Below are positions 50,422 through 58,942 of a stretch of DNA of 64,000 nt, in pieces. The DNA comes from TMP-24 sp046348855. Its GTDB lineage: Bacteria; Pseudomonadota; Alphaproteobacteria; Rhodobacterales; Rhodobacteraceae. The notes beneath the pieces were generated by a model. It was not told the DNA's origin, made no database searches, and saw only the letters and a list, made by a program, of their open reading frames with translations. Made by a program: the position numbers and the translations under genes. The stretch lies in contig JAXMDK010000013.1 of assembly GCA_046348855.1 (NCBI GenBank), positions 66,586 to 130,585 of the forward strand, read 5' to 3'. Positions within the stretch are counted from its first letter, which is position 1. Each line of letters starts with the position of its first letter.

Positions 50422-53400
50422 AGCTGGGAATCGCCGGCACGCTCACCCGTGCCTTCATCACCTCGCCGCTTACGCCGCTGTTCCTGCTTGCCGCGCTGGC
50501 GCTGGGGATGGTCGCGCTGATCACCCTGCCGCGCGAGGAGGAACCGCAGATCTCGGTGCCGATGGTCGACATCCGCGTCACCGCCAACGGGCTGAAGGCG
50601 GAGGATGCCGTCAAGCTGGTCACCGAGCCGCTGGAGACCATCGTCAAGAGCATCGACGGCGTGGAACACGTCTATTCCCAGATCGAGGATGACGGGACGC
50701 TGGTCACGGCGCGCTTCAAGGTCGGCACCAATTTCGATGCCGCCGTCCTGCGCGTGCACGAAAAGATCCGTGCCAATATGGACCGGATCCCGGTTGGCAT
50801 TCCCGAACCGCTGATCGTCGGGCGCGGCATCGACGATGTGGCGATTGTCGTGGTCACGCTGCGGCCGACGCCCGAGGCCGCCGCGCGCTGGACGTCCAAC
50901 GGGCTGACCCGGCTGGCGCGCGAACTGCAGGTCGAGGTGTCGAAGCTGCCCGACATCGGCCTGACCTATATCGTCGGCGATCAGCCGGAACAGTTCCGGG
51001 TGGAGCCGGTACCCGAAAAGCTGTCGCTCTATGCCATCACCCTGCAGCAGCTTGCCGCCAAGATCGAGGGTGCCAACCGGTCCTTCCGCATCGGCACCGT
51101 GCGCGAGGACACCCAGCAGCGCGCCATCGTCGCCGGCCAGACGCTGCAGGCGCTGCCCGAGATCGGCAACATCTTGTTGACCGCGCGTGACGGCCGGCCC
51201 GTCTATGTCCGTGACGTGGCGAATGTCGTGCTGGCGACCGCGCCGGCCGAGAACCGCGTCACCGACATTCGCCGGGGCGCGGGCGGGCTTGAACGGGCGC
51301 CCGCCGTGTCGCTGGCCATCGCCAAGCGGCCGGGCACCAATGCCGTGGTCATCGCCAAGGAAATCCAGGACCGGCTGGAACAGGTGCGCGGCCAGATCTT
51401 TCCGGCCGATGTCGAAATGACCGTCACCCGCGACTATGGCGAGACTGCCAACGAAAAGGCCAACGAGCTTCTGTTCCACCTTGGCCTTGCGACAGTGTCG
51501 ATCGTCGTGCTGGTGGCCGTAGCCATCGGCTGGCGCGAGGCGCTGGTGGTGGCGGTCGTCATCCCGACCACGATCCTGCTCACGCTCTTTGCCTCGTGGA
51601 TCATGGGCTACACACTCAACCGGGTCAGCCTGTTCGCGCTGATCTTTTCCATCGGCATCCTCGTCGACGACGCAATCGTGGTGATAGAGAACATCGCCCG
51701 CCACTGGGCGATGCACGATGGCCGTTCGCGCGCCCAGGGGGCCATCGACGCGGTGGCCGAGGTCGGCAATCCGACCATCGTCGCCACCCTGACGGTGGTC
51801 GCGGCGCTGCTGCCCATGCTGTTCGTCTCGGGGATGATGGGGCCCTACATGAGCCCGATCCCGGCCAATGCTTCGGCCGCGATGCTGTTTTCCTTCTTCG
51901 TTGCGGTGGTGCTGACCCCCTGGCTGATGATGAAGACCGGCGGTTCGCATGGCAGCGACAGTCACGGGCAGGCTGCCGGCGGCCGGCTCGGCCGGCTTTA
52001 TGTCGCCGTGGCGCGGCCGATCCTGAAAAGCCGGCGGCGGGCGTGGACCTTTCTTGCGCTGGTCGGCCTGGCGACGCTGGCCTCGCTCAGCATGTTCTAC
52101 ACCCGGCAGGTTCCGGTGAAGCTTCTGCCGTTCGACAACAAGGCGAACCTGCAGGTCGTGGTCGACCTGCCACGGGGGGCGTCGGTTGAGGATACCGACC
52201 GGGCGCTGCAGGCGATGGTCGACCGCCTGCAACCCGTGCCCGAGATCGTGTCGTTCCAGACCTATGCGGGCACCGCCGCGCCCTTCGACTTCAACGGGCT
52301 GGTGCGCCACTACGGCCTGCGCGCCAACCCCGAGCAGGGCGACATCGCCGTCAACCTTCTGGGCAAGGCCGACCGCGCCCGGTCGAGCCATGCCATCGCG
52401 CTGGACATCCGCGCGCGCCTTCGGGGGCTCGACCTGCCGAAAGGGGCCATCGTCAAGGTGGTCGAGCCGCCGCCCGGCCCGCCGGTGATGGGCACGCTTC
52501 TGGCCGAGATCTATGGCCCCGATGCCGGGACGCGCCGCGCGGTGGCGGCAAAGGTGCGGCAGGCGTTCGAAAGCGTGCCCTTCGTCGTCGATGTCGACGA
52601 CAGCTATCACAACCAGCCCCAGCGGGTGCGGGTCGCCATCGACCAGGACAATCTGGAATATTATCGCGTCGAGCAATCGGACGTCTACGACACGCTGGCC
52701 TATCTCTTTGGCGGCAAGACGGTCGGCTATTCGCATCGCGGCGACGGCCGTCAGCCCATCGCCATCCGCCTGGCGCTGCCGAAGTCCGATGCGGTCCTGG
52801 ACGAGCGCGTGCTGACCACACCGGTTCCGGCCAATGCGCTGCCGGGCGCCCGTGGCGTGGTCGAGCTTGGCGATGTGGTCAGCGTGGTCCGCGAACCGGC
52901 CTCCTATCCGATCTTCCGTCACAACGGCCGGCCCGCCGAGATGGTGATGGCCGAACTGGCCGGCGCCTACGAGGCGCCGATCTACGGCATGCTGGCCGTG
53001 CAGGAGGCCATCGACAAGGCCGATTGGGGCAACCTGCCGAAGCCGGTGATGTCGCTGCATGGCCAGCCCGACGACGAAAGCCATCCGACCCTGCTGTGGG
53101 ACGGCGAGTGGGAAGTGACCTGGGTCACGTTCCGCGACATGGGCGCCGCCTTCATGGTGGCGATCCTCGGGATCTACATCCTGGTCGTCGCCCAGTTCGG
53201 TTCGTTCAAGCTGCCGCTGGTCATCCTGACGCCGATCCCCTTGACCTTCATCGGCATCATGCTGGGCCACTGGCTGTTCGCCGCGCCGTTCACCGCGACC
53301 TCGATGATCGGCTTCATCGCCCTGGCCGGCATCATCGTGCGCAACTCGATCCTTCTGGCCGACTTCATCCGCCACGCCCGCCGCCCCGACCGGCCGCTGC

Positions 53401-53609
53401 TCGACGTGCTGCTGGAGGCTGGGGCGATCCGCTTCAAGCCGATCCTGCTGACCGCCATCGCCGCCATGATCGGCGCCGCGGTTATCCTCGCGGACCCGAT
53501 CTTCCAGGGGCTTGCGATCTCGCTCCTGTTCGGGCTGGCCTCTTCCACCGCGCTGACCGTGCTGGTGATCCCGGCCATCTACATCGTGCTGAGGGGGGAG
53601 CGGAGCTGA
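50418..53609 (+). CDS. RND efflux permease (AcrB family)
   Basis: 1063 residues, twelve membrane helices in two halves separated by large periplasmic loops, the normal RND size. The proton-relay aspartates are in SIGILVDDAIVVIENIARHW (helix 4), and the second half has FIALAGIIVRNSILLADFIR. It is driven by the proton gradient and exports small hydrophobic or anionic compounds from the periplasm/inner membrane. Its operon with sqr and a SqrR-type regulator suggests export of a sulfide-related or sulfide-released toxicant. No TolC-like gene is present here. Confidence 0.92.
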   Translation: MKLGIAGTLTRAFITSPLTPLFLLAALALGMVALITLPREEEPQISVPMVDIRVTANGLKAEDAVKLVTEPLETIVKSIDGVEHVYSQIEDDGTLVTARFKVGTNFDAAVLRVHEKIRANMDRIPVGIPEPLIVGRGIDDVAIVVVTLRPTPEAAARWTSNGLTRLARELQVEVSKLPDIGLTYIVGDQPEQFRVEPVPEKLSLYAITLQQLAAKIEGANRSFRIGTVREDTQQRAIVAGQTLQALPEIGNILLTARDGRPVYVRDVANVVLATAPAENRVTDIRRGAGGLERAPAVSLAIAKRPGTNAVVIAKEIQDRLEQVRGQIFPADVEMTVTRDYGETANEKANELLFHLGLATVSIVVLVAVAIGWREALVVAVVIPTTILLTLFASWIMGYTLNRVSLFALIFSIGILVDDAIVVIENIARHWAMHDGRSRAQGAIDAVAEVGNPTIVATLTVVAALLPMLFVSGMMGPYMSPIPANASAAMLFSFFVAVVLTPWLMMKTGGSHGSDSHGQAAGGRLGRLYVAVARPILKSRRRAWTFLALVGLATLASLSMFYTRQVPVKLLPFDNKANLQVVVDLPRGASVEDTDRALQAMVDRLQPVPEIVSFQTYAGTAAPFDFNGLVRHYGLRANPEQGDIAVNLLGKADRARSSHAIALDIRARLRGLDLPKGAIVKVVEPPPGPPVMGTLLAEIYGPDAGTRRAVAAKVRQAFESVPFVVDVDDSYHNQPQRVRVAIDQDNLEYYRVEQSDVYDTLAYLFGGKTVGYSHRGDGRQPIAIRLALPKSDAVLDERVLTTPVPANALPGARGVVELGDVVSVVREPASYPIFRHNGRPAEMVMAELAGAYEAPIYGMLAVQEAIDKADWGNLPKPVMSLHGQPDDESHPTLLWDGEWEVTWVTFRDMGAAFMVAILGIYILVVAQFGSFKLPLVILTPIPLTFIGIMLGHWLFAAPFTATSMIGFIALAGIIVRNSILLADFIRHARRPDRPLLDVLLEAGAIRFKPILLTAIAAMIGAAVILADPIFQGLAISLLFGLASSTALTVLVIPAIYIVLRGERS

Positions 53610-53672
53610 GGCCACGGGCCGTTCCTGCGGTTCCCGGCTTTCCTTGCGCGCCCATCGCGTTTAGTCAGGCGC

Positions 53673-54725
53673 ATGGCCAGCGTTCCTGTCACAGATTGCG
53701 ACGTCATCGCACCGAACCTCAAGCGCCGCCTGTCGGGGGTGACTGCGACCGTGGTGCGGCTGGTGCCGTTGCAGGCGCGCATGATCGGTATCGTCACCAC
53801 CGGGCCGGGGCTGCCGGCCGACCTGCCGCACATCCCGCTTGCGCGCTGCTTTGTCCTGCCGCGCGACCGCTGGCGGGTCTGGCATGCGCGGCGCAATACC
53901 GAAATGGTGCTGGGGCTGGTGCTGCGCCACCTGTTCCGGCGGCGGCTGAAACTTCTGTTCACCTCGGCGGCGCAGCGGCGGCACAAGCGCTTTACCCGGT
54001 GGCTGATCGCGCGAATGGACCGGGTGGTGGCGACCTCGCCGCAGGCAGCTGGCTATCTGGAAGTTCCGGCAACCGTGATCATGCACGGGGTCGATTGCAC
54101 GGCCTTCCGTCCGGCGCCGGACAAGCGGGCGCTGCGGCGGGAGCTGGGGCTTGATCCCGACGCCTGCCTGATCGGCTGCTTCGGCCGTATCCGGGCGCAG
54201 AAGGGGGTCGATCTGATGGTCGACGCGGCGCTGGCGCTGTTGCCGTCGCGGCCGGACGTGCAGATGATCTTCACCGGCCGGGTGACGGACGACCAGAAGG
54301 ATTTCTTCGCCGCGCAGCAGGCGCGCATCGCCGCCGCCGGATTGCAGGACCGCGTGCGGTTCCTGGGCGAACTGGGCTGGAGCGACGTGACACGCCACTA
54401 TCAGGCGCTGGACCTGTTCTGCGCGCCGGCGCGGTGGGAGGGTTTCGGCCTGACGCCGCTTGAGGCGATGGCCTCGGGCGTGGCGGCCGTCGCCTCGCAC
54501 GCCGGGGCCTTCACCGCGCTGATCCGCGACGGGGAAACCGGATCGCTGGTGCCGACCGGCGACGGGGCGGCGCTGACCGAGGCAATCCGTGGCTGGATCG
54601 ACGACCGGGCGCGGCTGGCGGCGGCGGGGCGGGCGGCGCGGGCGCATGTCGAGGCGCGCCACCGGATCGAAGCCGAGGCCGAGGCTCTGGTGGCGATCTA
54701 TCGCCAAATGCTGCCGACGCCATGA
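53673..54725 (+). CDS. Glycosyltransferase family 4 (LpcC/LPS core-like)
   Basis: 350 residues, GT-B fold. The donor-binding C-terminal half contains LIGCFGRIRAQKGVDLMVDA and the E-x7-E motif region in RWEGFGLTPLEAMASGVAAV. The N-terminus APNLKRRLSGVTATVVRLVP is characteristic of the alphaproteobacterial LpcC-type LPS core mannosyltransferases. Its stop overlaps the GT29 gene by four bases (ATGA), so the two act together, probably on the LPS core. Confidence 0.85.
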   Translation: MASVPVTDCDVIAPNLKRRLSGVTATVVRLVPLQARMIGIVTTGPGLPADLPHIPLARCFVLPRDRWRVWHARRNTEMVLGLVLRHLFRRRLKLLFTSAAQRRHKRFTRWLIARMDRVVATSPQAAGYLEVPATVIMHGVDCTAFRPAPDKRALRRELGLDPDACLIGCFGRIRAQKGVDLMVDAALALLPSRPDVQMIFTGRVTDDQKDFFAAQQARIAAAGLQDRVRFLGELGWSDVTRHYQALDLFCAPARWEGFGLTPLEAMASGVAAVASHAGAFTALIRDGETGSLVPTGDGAALTEAIRGWIDDRARLAAAGRAARAHVEARHRIEAEAEALVAIYRQMLPTP

Positions 54726-55342
54726 CGCGGGCGGGGTTCTATCTGGCCCGGATGCTGCGGCAAGAGGCGCCGCTGGCCGCGCTGTCGGTAGGGCGCGACA
54801 GTCTCATGGCGGCGCTGGACGGCAAGCGGGTGGCGCTGGTCGGCAATGCGCGGGCGCTGGCCGGGCAGGCGCATGGGGCCGAGATCGACGCGGCCGACCT
54901 GGTGATCCGCATCAACCGCGCGCCGATGCCGTCGGCCGTCAGCCACGGCACACGCACCGACTGGCTGGCACTGGCGACCGGGATTGGCGGGGTCGAGCTG
55001 GACCGCATCCGGCCGGGGCGCATCCTGTGGATGTCGCACAAGCGCAAGCGGCTGCCCTGGCGCGTGGCGGCGTCGCCGGGGTTCTATTTGCATCCGCAGG
55101 CCGAGTTCCTGCGTCTGAAAGGCACCCTGGGCGCGCCGCCAACCACCGGGCTGATGATGATCGACCTCTGCGCGGCAAGCGGCCTGGCCGGGCTGGCCCT
55201 TTACGGCTTTGATTTCTTTGCCTCGCTCTCGCTGACCGGCAGCCGCAGCGCCGCGCAGGTGCCCCACGATTTCGCCGCCGAACGCGCCTTTGTCGAGGCG
55301 CTGATGGTGCGCGACGCACGCATTTCGCTGACCCCGCGGTGA
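54722..55342 (+). CDS. Glycosyltransferase family 29 (sialyltransferase-like) protein
   Basis: 206 residues. VALVGNARALAG, EIDAADLVIRINRAPM and SHGTRTDWLALATG resemble the L sialyl motif of GT29; PTTGLMMIDLCAASGLAGLA and LYGFDFF resemble the S motif. It is short and soluble. It is coupled by a 4-bp overlap to an LPS-core-type GT4, so it likely adds a Kdo-, sialic-acid-like or other CMP-activated residue to the core. The donor is unproven. Confidence 0.75.
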   Translation: MTRAGFYLARMLRQEAPLAALSVGRDSLMAALDGKRVALVGNARALAGQAHGAEIDAADLVIRINRAPMPSAVSHGTRTDWLALATGIGGVELDRIRPGRILWMSHKRKRLPWRVAASPGFYLHPQAEFLRLKGTLGAPPTTGLMMIDLCAASGLAGLALYGFDFFASLSLTGSRSAAQVPHDFAAERAFVEALMVRDARISLTPR

Positions 55343-55438
55343 CAGGCAATTTCACAAATGCCGCGCTGCCGCATCTTTTGCTTTTATTGCCGGGGATGAT
55401 CGGATAAGGGGCCTTCGTTTGAAGAAGGAGAACCCCAG

Positions 55439-56461
55439 ATGGGCTACAAGGTCGTTGTCGCCGGCGCCACGGGGAACGTGGGCCGTGAAATGCTGAACAT
55501 CCTCGCGGAACGTGAGTTCCCGGTGGACGAGATCGCCGCGCTTGCCAGCCGCAAGTCGCTTGGCACCGAAATCAGCTTTGGCGACAAGACCCTGAAGACC
55601 AAGGACCTCGACACTTTCGATTTCACCGGCTGGGACATGGCCCTGTTCGCGGTGGGCTCCGAGGCGACGAAGATCTATGCGCCCAAGGCCGCTGCGGCGG
55701 GTTGCGTGGTGATCGACAATTCGTCGCTCTATCGCTACGACCCCGACATTCCGCTGATCGTGCCCGAGGTGAATGCCGACGCGATCGAGGGCTACAAGAA
55801 CAAGAACATCATCGCCAATCCCAACTGTTCGACCGCGCAGATGGTGGTGGCGCTGAAGCCCCTGCATGACCGCGCCCGCATCAAGCGGGTGGTGGTGGCG
55901 ACCTACCAGTCGGTTTCCGGCGCGGGCAAGGCCGGGATCGACGAACTGTGGGACCAGACCAAGGCCATCTACAACCCGGTGGCCGAGGTTCCGCCGAAGA
56001 AATTCTCCAAGCAGATCGCCTTCAACGTCATCCCCCATATCGACGTCTTCCTCGACAGCGGCGAGACCAAGGAAGAATGGAAGATGGTGGCCGAGACGAA
56101 GAAGATCCTCGACCCGAAGATCAAGGTCACCGCGACCTGCGTCCGGGTGCCGGTGTTCGTCGGCCATTCCGAGGCGGTGAACATCGAGACCGAGGATTTC
56201 CTCGACTGGCAGGAGGCGCAGGACATCCTGCGCGAGGCGCCGGGCGTGATGCTGGTCGACAAGCGCGAGGCCGGCGGCTACGTGACGCCCATCGAATGCG
56301 TCGGCGAATATGCCACCTTCGTCAGCCGGGTGCGCCAGGATTCGACCGTCGACAACGGCCTGTCGCTGTGGTGCGTGTCCGACAACCTGCGCAAAGGCGC
56401 GGCGCTCAACGCGGTGCAGATCGCCGAACTGCTGGGCAGCCGCTGCCTGAAGAAGGGCTGA
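55439..56461 (+). CDS. asd: Aspartate-semialdehyde dehydrogenase
   Basis: 340 residues. NADP-binding VVAGATGNVGREML at the N-terminus and the catalytic cysteine in IIANPNCSTAQMVVALKPLH. It reduces aspartyl phosphate to aspartate semialdehyde for lysine, diaminopimelate, threonine and methionine synthesis. AGAAGGAGAA precedes the ATG, and a strong intrinsic terminator follows, so it is monocistronic. Confidence 0.97.
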   Translation: MGYKVVVAGATGNVGREMLNILAEREFPVDEIAALASRKSLGTEISFGDKTLKTKDLDTFDFTGWDMALFAVGSEATKIYAPKAAAAGCVVIDNSSLYRYDPDIPLIVPEVNADAIEGYKNKNIIANPNCSTAQMVVALKPLHDRARIKRVVVATYQSVSGAGKAGIDELWDQTKAIYNPVAEVPPKKFSKQIAFNVIPHIDVFLDSGETKEEWKMVAETKKILDPKIKVTATCVRVPVFVGHSEAVNIETEDFLDWQEAQDILREAPGVMLVDKREAGGYVTPIECVGEYATFVSRVRQDSTVDNGLSLWCVSDNLRKGAALNAVQIAELLGSRCLKKG

Positions 56462-56484
56462 AGCCGGCCGCGAAAGGCTATCGG

Positions 56485-56510
56485 AAGGGCGCCCCCGGGC
56501 GCCCTTTTTT
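56485..56510 (+). terminator. Intrinsic terminator of asd
   Basis: AAGGGCGCC-CCCG-GGCGCCCTT, a perfect 9-bp stem with a 4-base loop, followed by TTTTTT counting the stem end. It sits 24 bases after the asd stop and insulates the cobalamin riboswitch downstream. Confidence 0.92.
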
Positions 56511-56547
56511 CTGGACGGAAGGCGACGGCTGCCCTATTCCCCTGCCA

Positions 56548-56703
56548 CCTTCCGGTGCCTGCCTTGGCAGGAGAATCGGGAATGCGGTGCAAGGCCGCGA
56601 CGTGCCCAACGCTGTATGGGGGACCGACGGGCGTATCCCACTGGCCGCAAGGCTGGGAAGGGGCCCGGCGGGGTGAACCCGAGTCAGAAGACCGGCCGGA
56701 AGG
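56548..56703 (+). promoter_or_regulatory. Cobalamin (B12) riboswitch upstream of bluB
   Basis: P1 is closed by CCTTCCGG (56548-56555) and CCGGAAGG (56696-56703). Inside are the conserved cobalamin blocks in order: GGTGCC, GGGAATGCGGTGCAA with CCGC, GCCCAACGCTGT (a variant of the GCCCCCGCaACTGT box), CCACTGG, GGCTGGGAAGG and GAGTCAGAAGACCGGCC. It represses the B12 synthesis gene bluB when cobalamin is plentiful. Confidence 0.93.
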
Positions 56704-56748
56704 GATGGCGGTTCCGCGCGGACGGCGGGACGCGCGGACATGCCATCC
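56703..56748 (+). promoter_or_regulatory. Stem next to the bluB ribosome site (possible riboswitch expression platform)
   Basis: GGATGGC (56703-56709) can pair with GCCATCC (56742-56748), enclosing GC-rich repeats. The stem ends directly before the Shine-Dalgarno GAGGGG (56749-56754), six bases before the bluB ATG. Translational control is suggested, since no T-tract is present. Confidence 0.45.
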
Positions 56749-56760
56749 GAGGGGACAAAG

Positions 56761-57537
56761 ATGGACACCACCACACCGACCGGCGGCCAGGGGCTGCTCG
56801 AACCAGCTGCATTCGACGCCGACAGCCGCAAGGCGCTTTACCGCACCATCCTCAACCGGCGCGACACGCGCGGCGATTTCCTGCCCGACCCGATCGCGCC
56901 GGAAAAGCTCAGCCGCGTGCTGATGGCCGCCCACCACGCGCCGTCGGTGGGCTTCATGCAGCCTTGGGATTTCCTCCTGCTGCGCGACCGCGAGGTGCGC
57001 CAAAGCGTGCATGACCTGTTCCTCAAGGCCAATGCCGAAGCCGCGATGATGTTCGAGGGCGAGCGCCGCGCCACCTACCGCAGCCTGAAACTCGAAGGGA
57101 TTCTCGAAGCGCCGCTGAACATCTGCATAACCTGCGACCGGTCACGCGCCGGGCCGGTGGTGATCGGTCGCACCCATATCCCGATGATGGACCTGTTCAG
57201 CTCGGTCTGTGCGGTGCAGAATTTCTGGCTGGCCGCCCGGGCCGAGGGGCTGGGTGTCGGCTGGGTCAGCATTCTGGACAATGGCGCGCTGAGGCGGGCG
57301 CTGGACCTGCCGTCGGAACTGGTGCCGGTCGCCTATCTCTGCGTCGGCCATGTGCGCGGCTTCCATCCGAAGCCCGAACTGGAACGCGCCGGCTGGCGTG
57401 CCCGGCTGCCGCTGACCGATCTGGTCCATTACGACCGCTGGGGCAATCGCGGCGCGGACGGCGATCTTGGCGCGCGACTGACCGAGGATCAGGCCGCCAT
57501 TGCCAGCGGCGACTTCCTCACCCGCCCGTTCGGCTGA
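56761..57537 (+). CDS. bluB: 5,6-dimethylbenzimidazole synthase BluB
   Basis: 258 residues, a flavin-destructase of the nitroreductase fold. RTILNRRDTRGDFLPDPI, MAAHHAPSVGFMQPWDF and AVQNFWLAARAEGLGVGWVS are typical of BluB. It converts reduced FMN with oxygen to dimethylbenzimidazole, the lower ligand of B12. The preceding cobalamin riboswitch confirms the assignment. ATG at 56761 with GAGGGG six bases upstream. Confidence 0.96.
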   Translation: MDTTTPTGGQGLLEPAAFDADSRKALYRTILNRRDTRGDFLPDPIAPEKLSRVLMAAHHAPSVGFMQPWDFLLLRDREVRQSVHDLFLKANAEAAMMFEGERRATYRSLKLEGILEAPLNICITCDRSRAGPVVIGRTHIPMMDLFSSVCAVQNFWLAARAEGLGVGWVSILDNGALRRALDLPSELVPVAYLCVGHVRGFHPKPELERAGWRARLPLTDLVHYDRWGNRGADGDLGARLTEDQAAIASGDFLTRPFG

Positions 57538-57633
57538 CGTCGTGACCGGACCCCCGGTTGCTTGCGATGCGACCGGGGGGGCTTGCATCGGATCACGCAT
57601 GTTATCGGGCGCGGGTCGCCCGGACGCGGCGGA

Positions 57634-58284
57634 TCAGATCGCCACGAACCCGCCGGCGGCCGGATCGTACTGGGTCAGGCTGCCGTCCGAAATGTCGTTC
57701 CACAGGCCGTGCAGCGCCATGTCGCCGGCTTCGACCGCGCTGCGGACGAACGGGAAGGTCATCAGGTTTTCCAGGCTGATGAGCACGGCCTCGTGTTCCA
57801 GCGCCTTCATCTGCGCCGCCCGATCCTCGAGGTGGCGGACCCGCTCGAACCGGGGCTTGAGGATGTCCATCCAGCGTCCGACGTAGCTTGACTTCTCCTC
57901 AAGCTCGGGTGCCTCGCCGCAACACATGGCATGGCAGCCGCGCACCCCGCCGCAGCCGGAATGGCCCATCACGATCAGGTGCGGCACCTTCAGCGCGGTA
58001 ACACCGAATTCCAGCGCGGCCGAGGTGCCGTGGTGCTCGCCGTCCGGTTGGTGCGGCGGCACCAGGTTGGCGATGTTGCGGTGGATGAAGAACTCGCCCT
58101 GTTCCGCCCCGAAGATCGAGGTGACATGGACGCGCGAATCGCAACAGGAAATGACCATCGCCCGCGGACGCTGGCCATCCTCGGCCAGGCGCCGGTACCA
58201 GGTGTGGTTTTCGGCCCAGGTGGTGGCCTTCCAGCCCTGATACCGTTGCACGAGATAGGAAGGCAGCGGCTTGGCGTGGTGCAT
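57634..58284 (-). CDS. Beta-class carbonic anhydrase
   Basis: 216 residues. Zinc ligands Cys47, His108 and Cys111 are in ISCCDSRVHV and VMGHSGCGGV, with the Asp49-Arg51 dyad. It interconverts CO2 and bicarbonate in the cytosol. The RYQGWKATTWAENHTWYRRL start region is common in the alphaproteobacterial branch. No linked gene; convergent with bluB. Confidence 0.94.
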   Translation of the reverse strand: MHHAKPLPSYLVQRYQGWKATTWAENHTWYRRLAEDGQRPRAMVISCCDSRVHVTSIFGAEQGEFFIHRNIANLVPPHQPDGEHHGTSAALEFGVTALKVPHLIVMGHSGCGGVRGCHAMCCGEAPELEEKSSYVGRWMDILKPRFERVRHLEDRAAQMKALEHEAVLISLENLMTFPFVRSAVEAGDMALHGLWNDISDGSLTQYDPAAGGFVAI

Positions 58285-58473
58285 CTTCGGTCCCCGTCTG
58301 TGATCTGCCCGGTTCATAAAGCGCATTGGCGTCGGTGAAAACCCTCCGATCGGGCAGGGTCTGCCGGGTAGTCGGCGCATTGCGCCGGGTTTGGCTGCCC
58401 GGCGTCAACCTTTTCTTGAGCCGCATCGGTCAGACTGCCGGGCCAATCGGGGTGTGGAAGATGGAGGGTCGCG

Positions 58474-58854
58474 GTGCCATTTCTGGCAGTCCTGCGCCAT
58501 GAGGAAGGGGTCAGGCTCGACCCCGACCCGTTGGTGGCGCTTTATTCGGAACTTGGGGAAAGCGGCGCGGAAAGGGTCCTCTGCCGCGCGATGGAGGATT
58601 TGCGGTCGCGGCTGTCGGAAATCCTGCGCCATGCCGACGAGGGGCGGGGGACGCCGGTCGCGCGGACGGCCCGCCAGCTTGGGGCGGTCGCCGCCCAGAT
58701 CGGCCTGCCGACGCTGGCGCGGGTGGCGGGTGATGTGGTGTATTCGACAGAAGCCGGCGATCCCACAGCGCAGGCGGCGACGCTGGCGCGGCTGGTCAGG
58801 ATTGGCGAACGCTCGCTAAGCGCGGTGTGGGATTTGCGCGACATGACATCCTGA
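58474..58854 (+). CDS. Hypothetical helical protein
   Basis: 126 residues, GTG start with GGAGGG six bases upstream. It is predicted mostly helical, with RVLCRAMEDLRSRLSEILRH, ARTARQLGAVAAQIGLPTLA and LARLVRIGERSLSAVWDLRD. The middle part resembles a small Hpt-like or four-helix bundle (Rhodobacterales proteins of this size), but I see no clear phosphoacceptor histidine. No function assigned. It lies alone before the M17 peptidase gene. Confidence 0.65.
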   Translation: MPFLAVLRHEEGVRLDPDPLVALYSELGESGAERVLCRAMEDLRSRLSEILRHADEGRGTPVARTARQLGAVAAQIGLPTLARVAGDVVYSTEAGDPTAQAATLARLVRIGERSLSAVWDLRDMTS

Positions 58855-58942
58855 CCGGAAAGGGGACTTGCAGGCAGCGGGCGGCGGGGTAGGCTGGCCG
58901 GCGACGGCGCCCCTGCGCCACCCGATCACCTCAAGGACACCC

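Noticed and set aside
50391..53615. 1074-codon open frame antisense to the RND permease
   Set aside because: Low-complexity His/Arg/Gln-rich translation typical of antisense frames in high-GC DNA; the sense strand is an intact AcrB-type protein.
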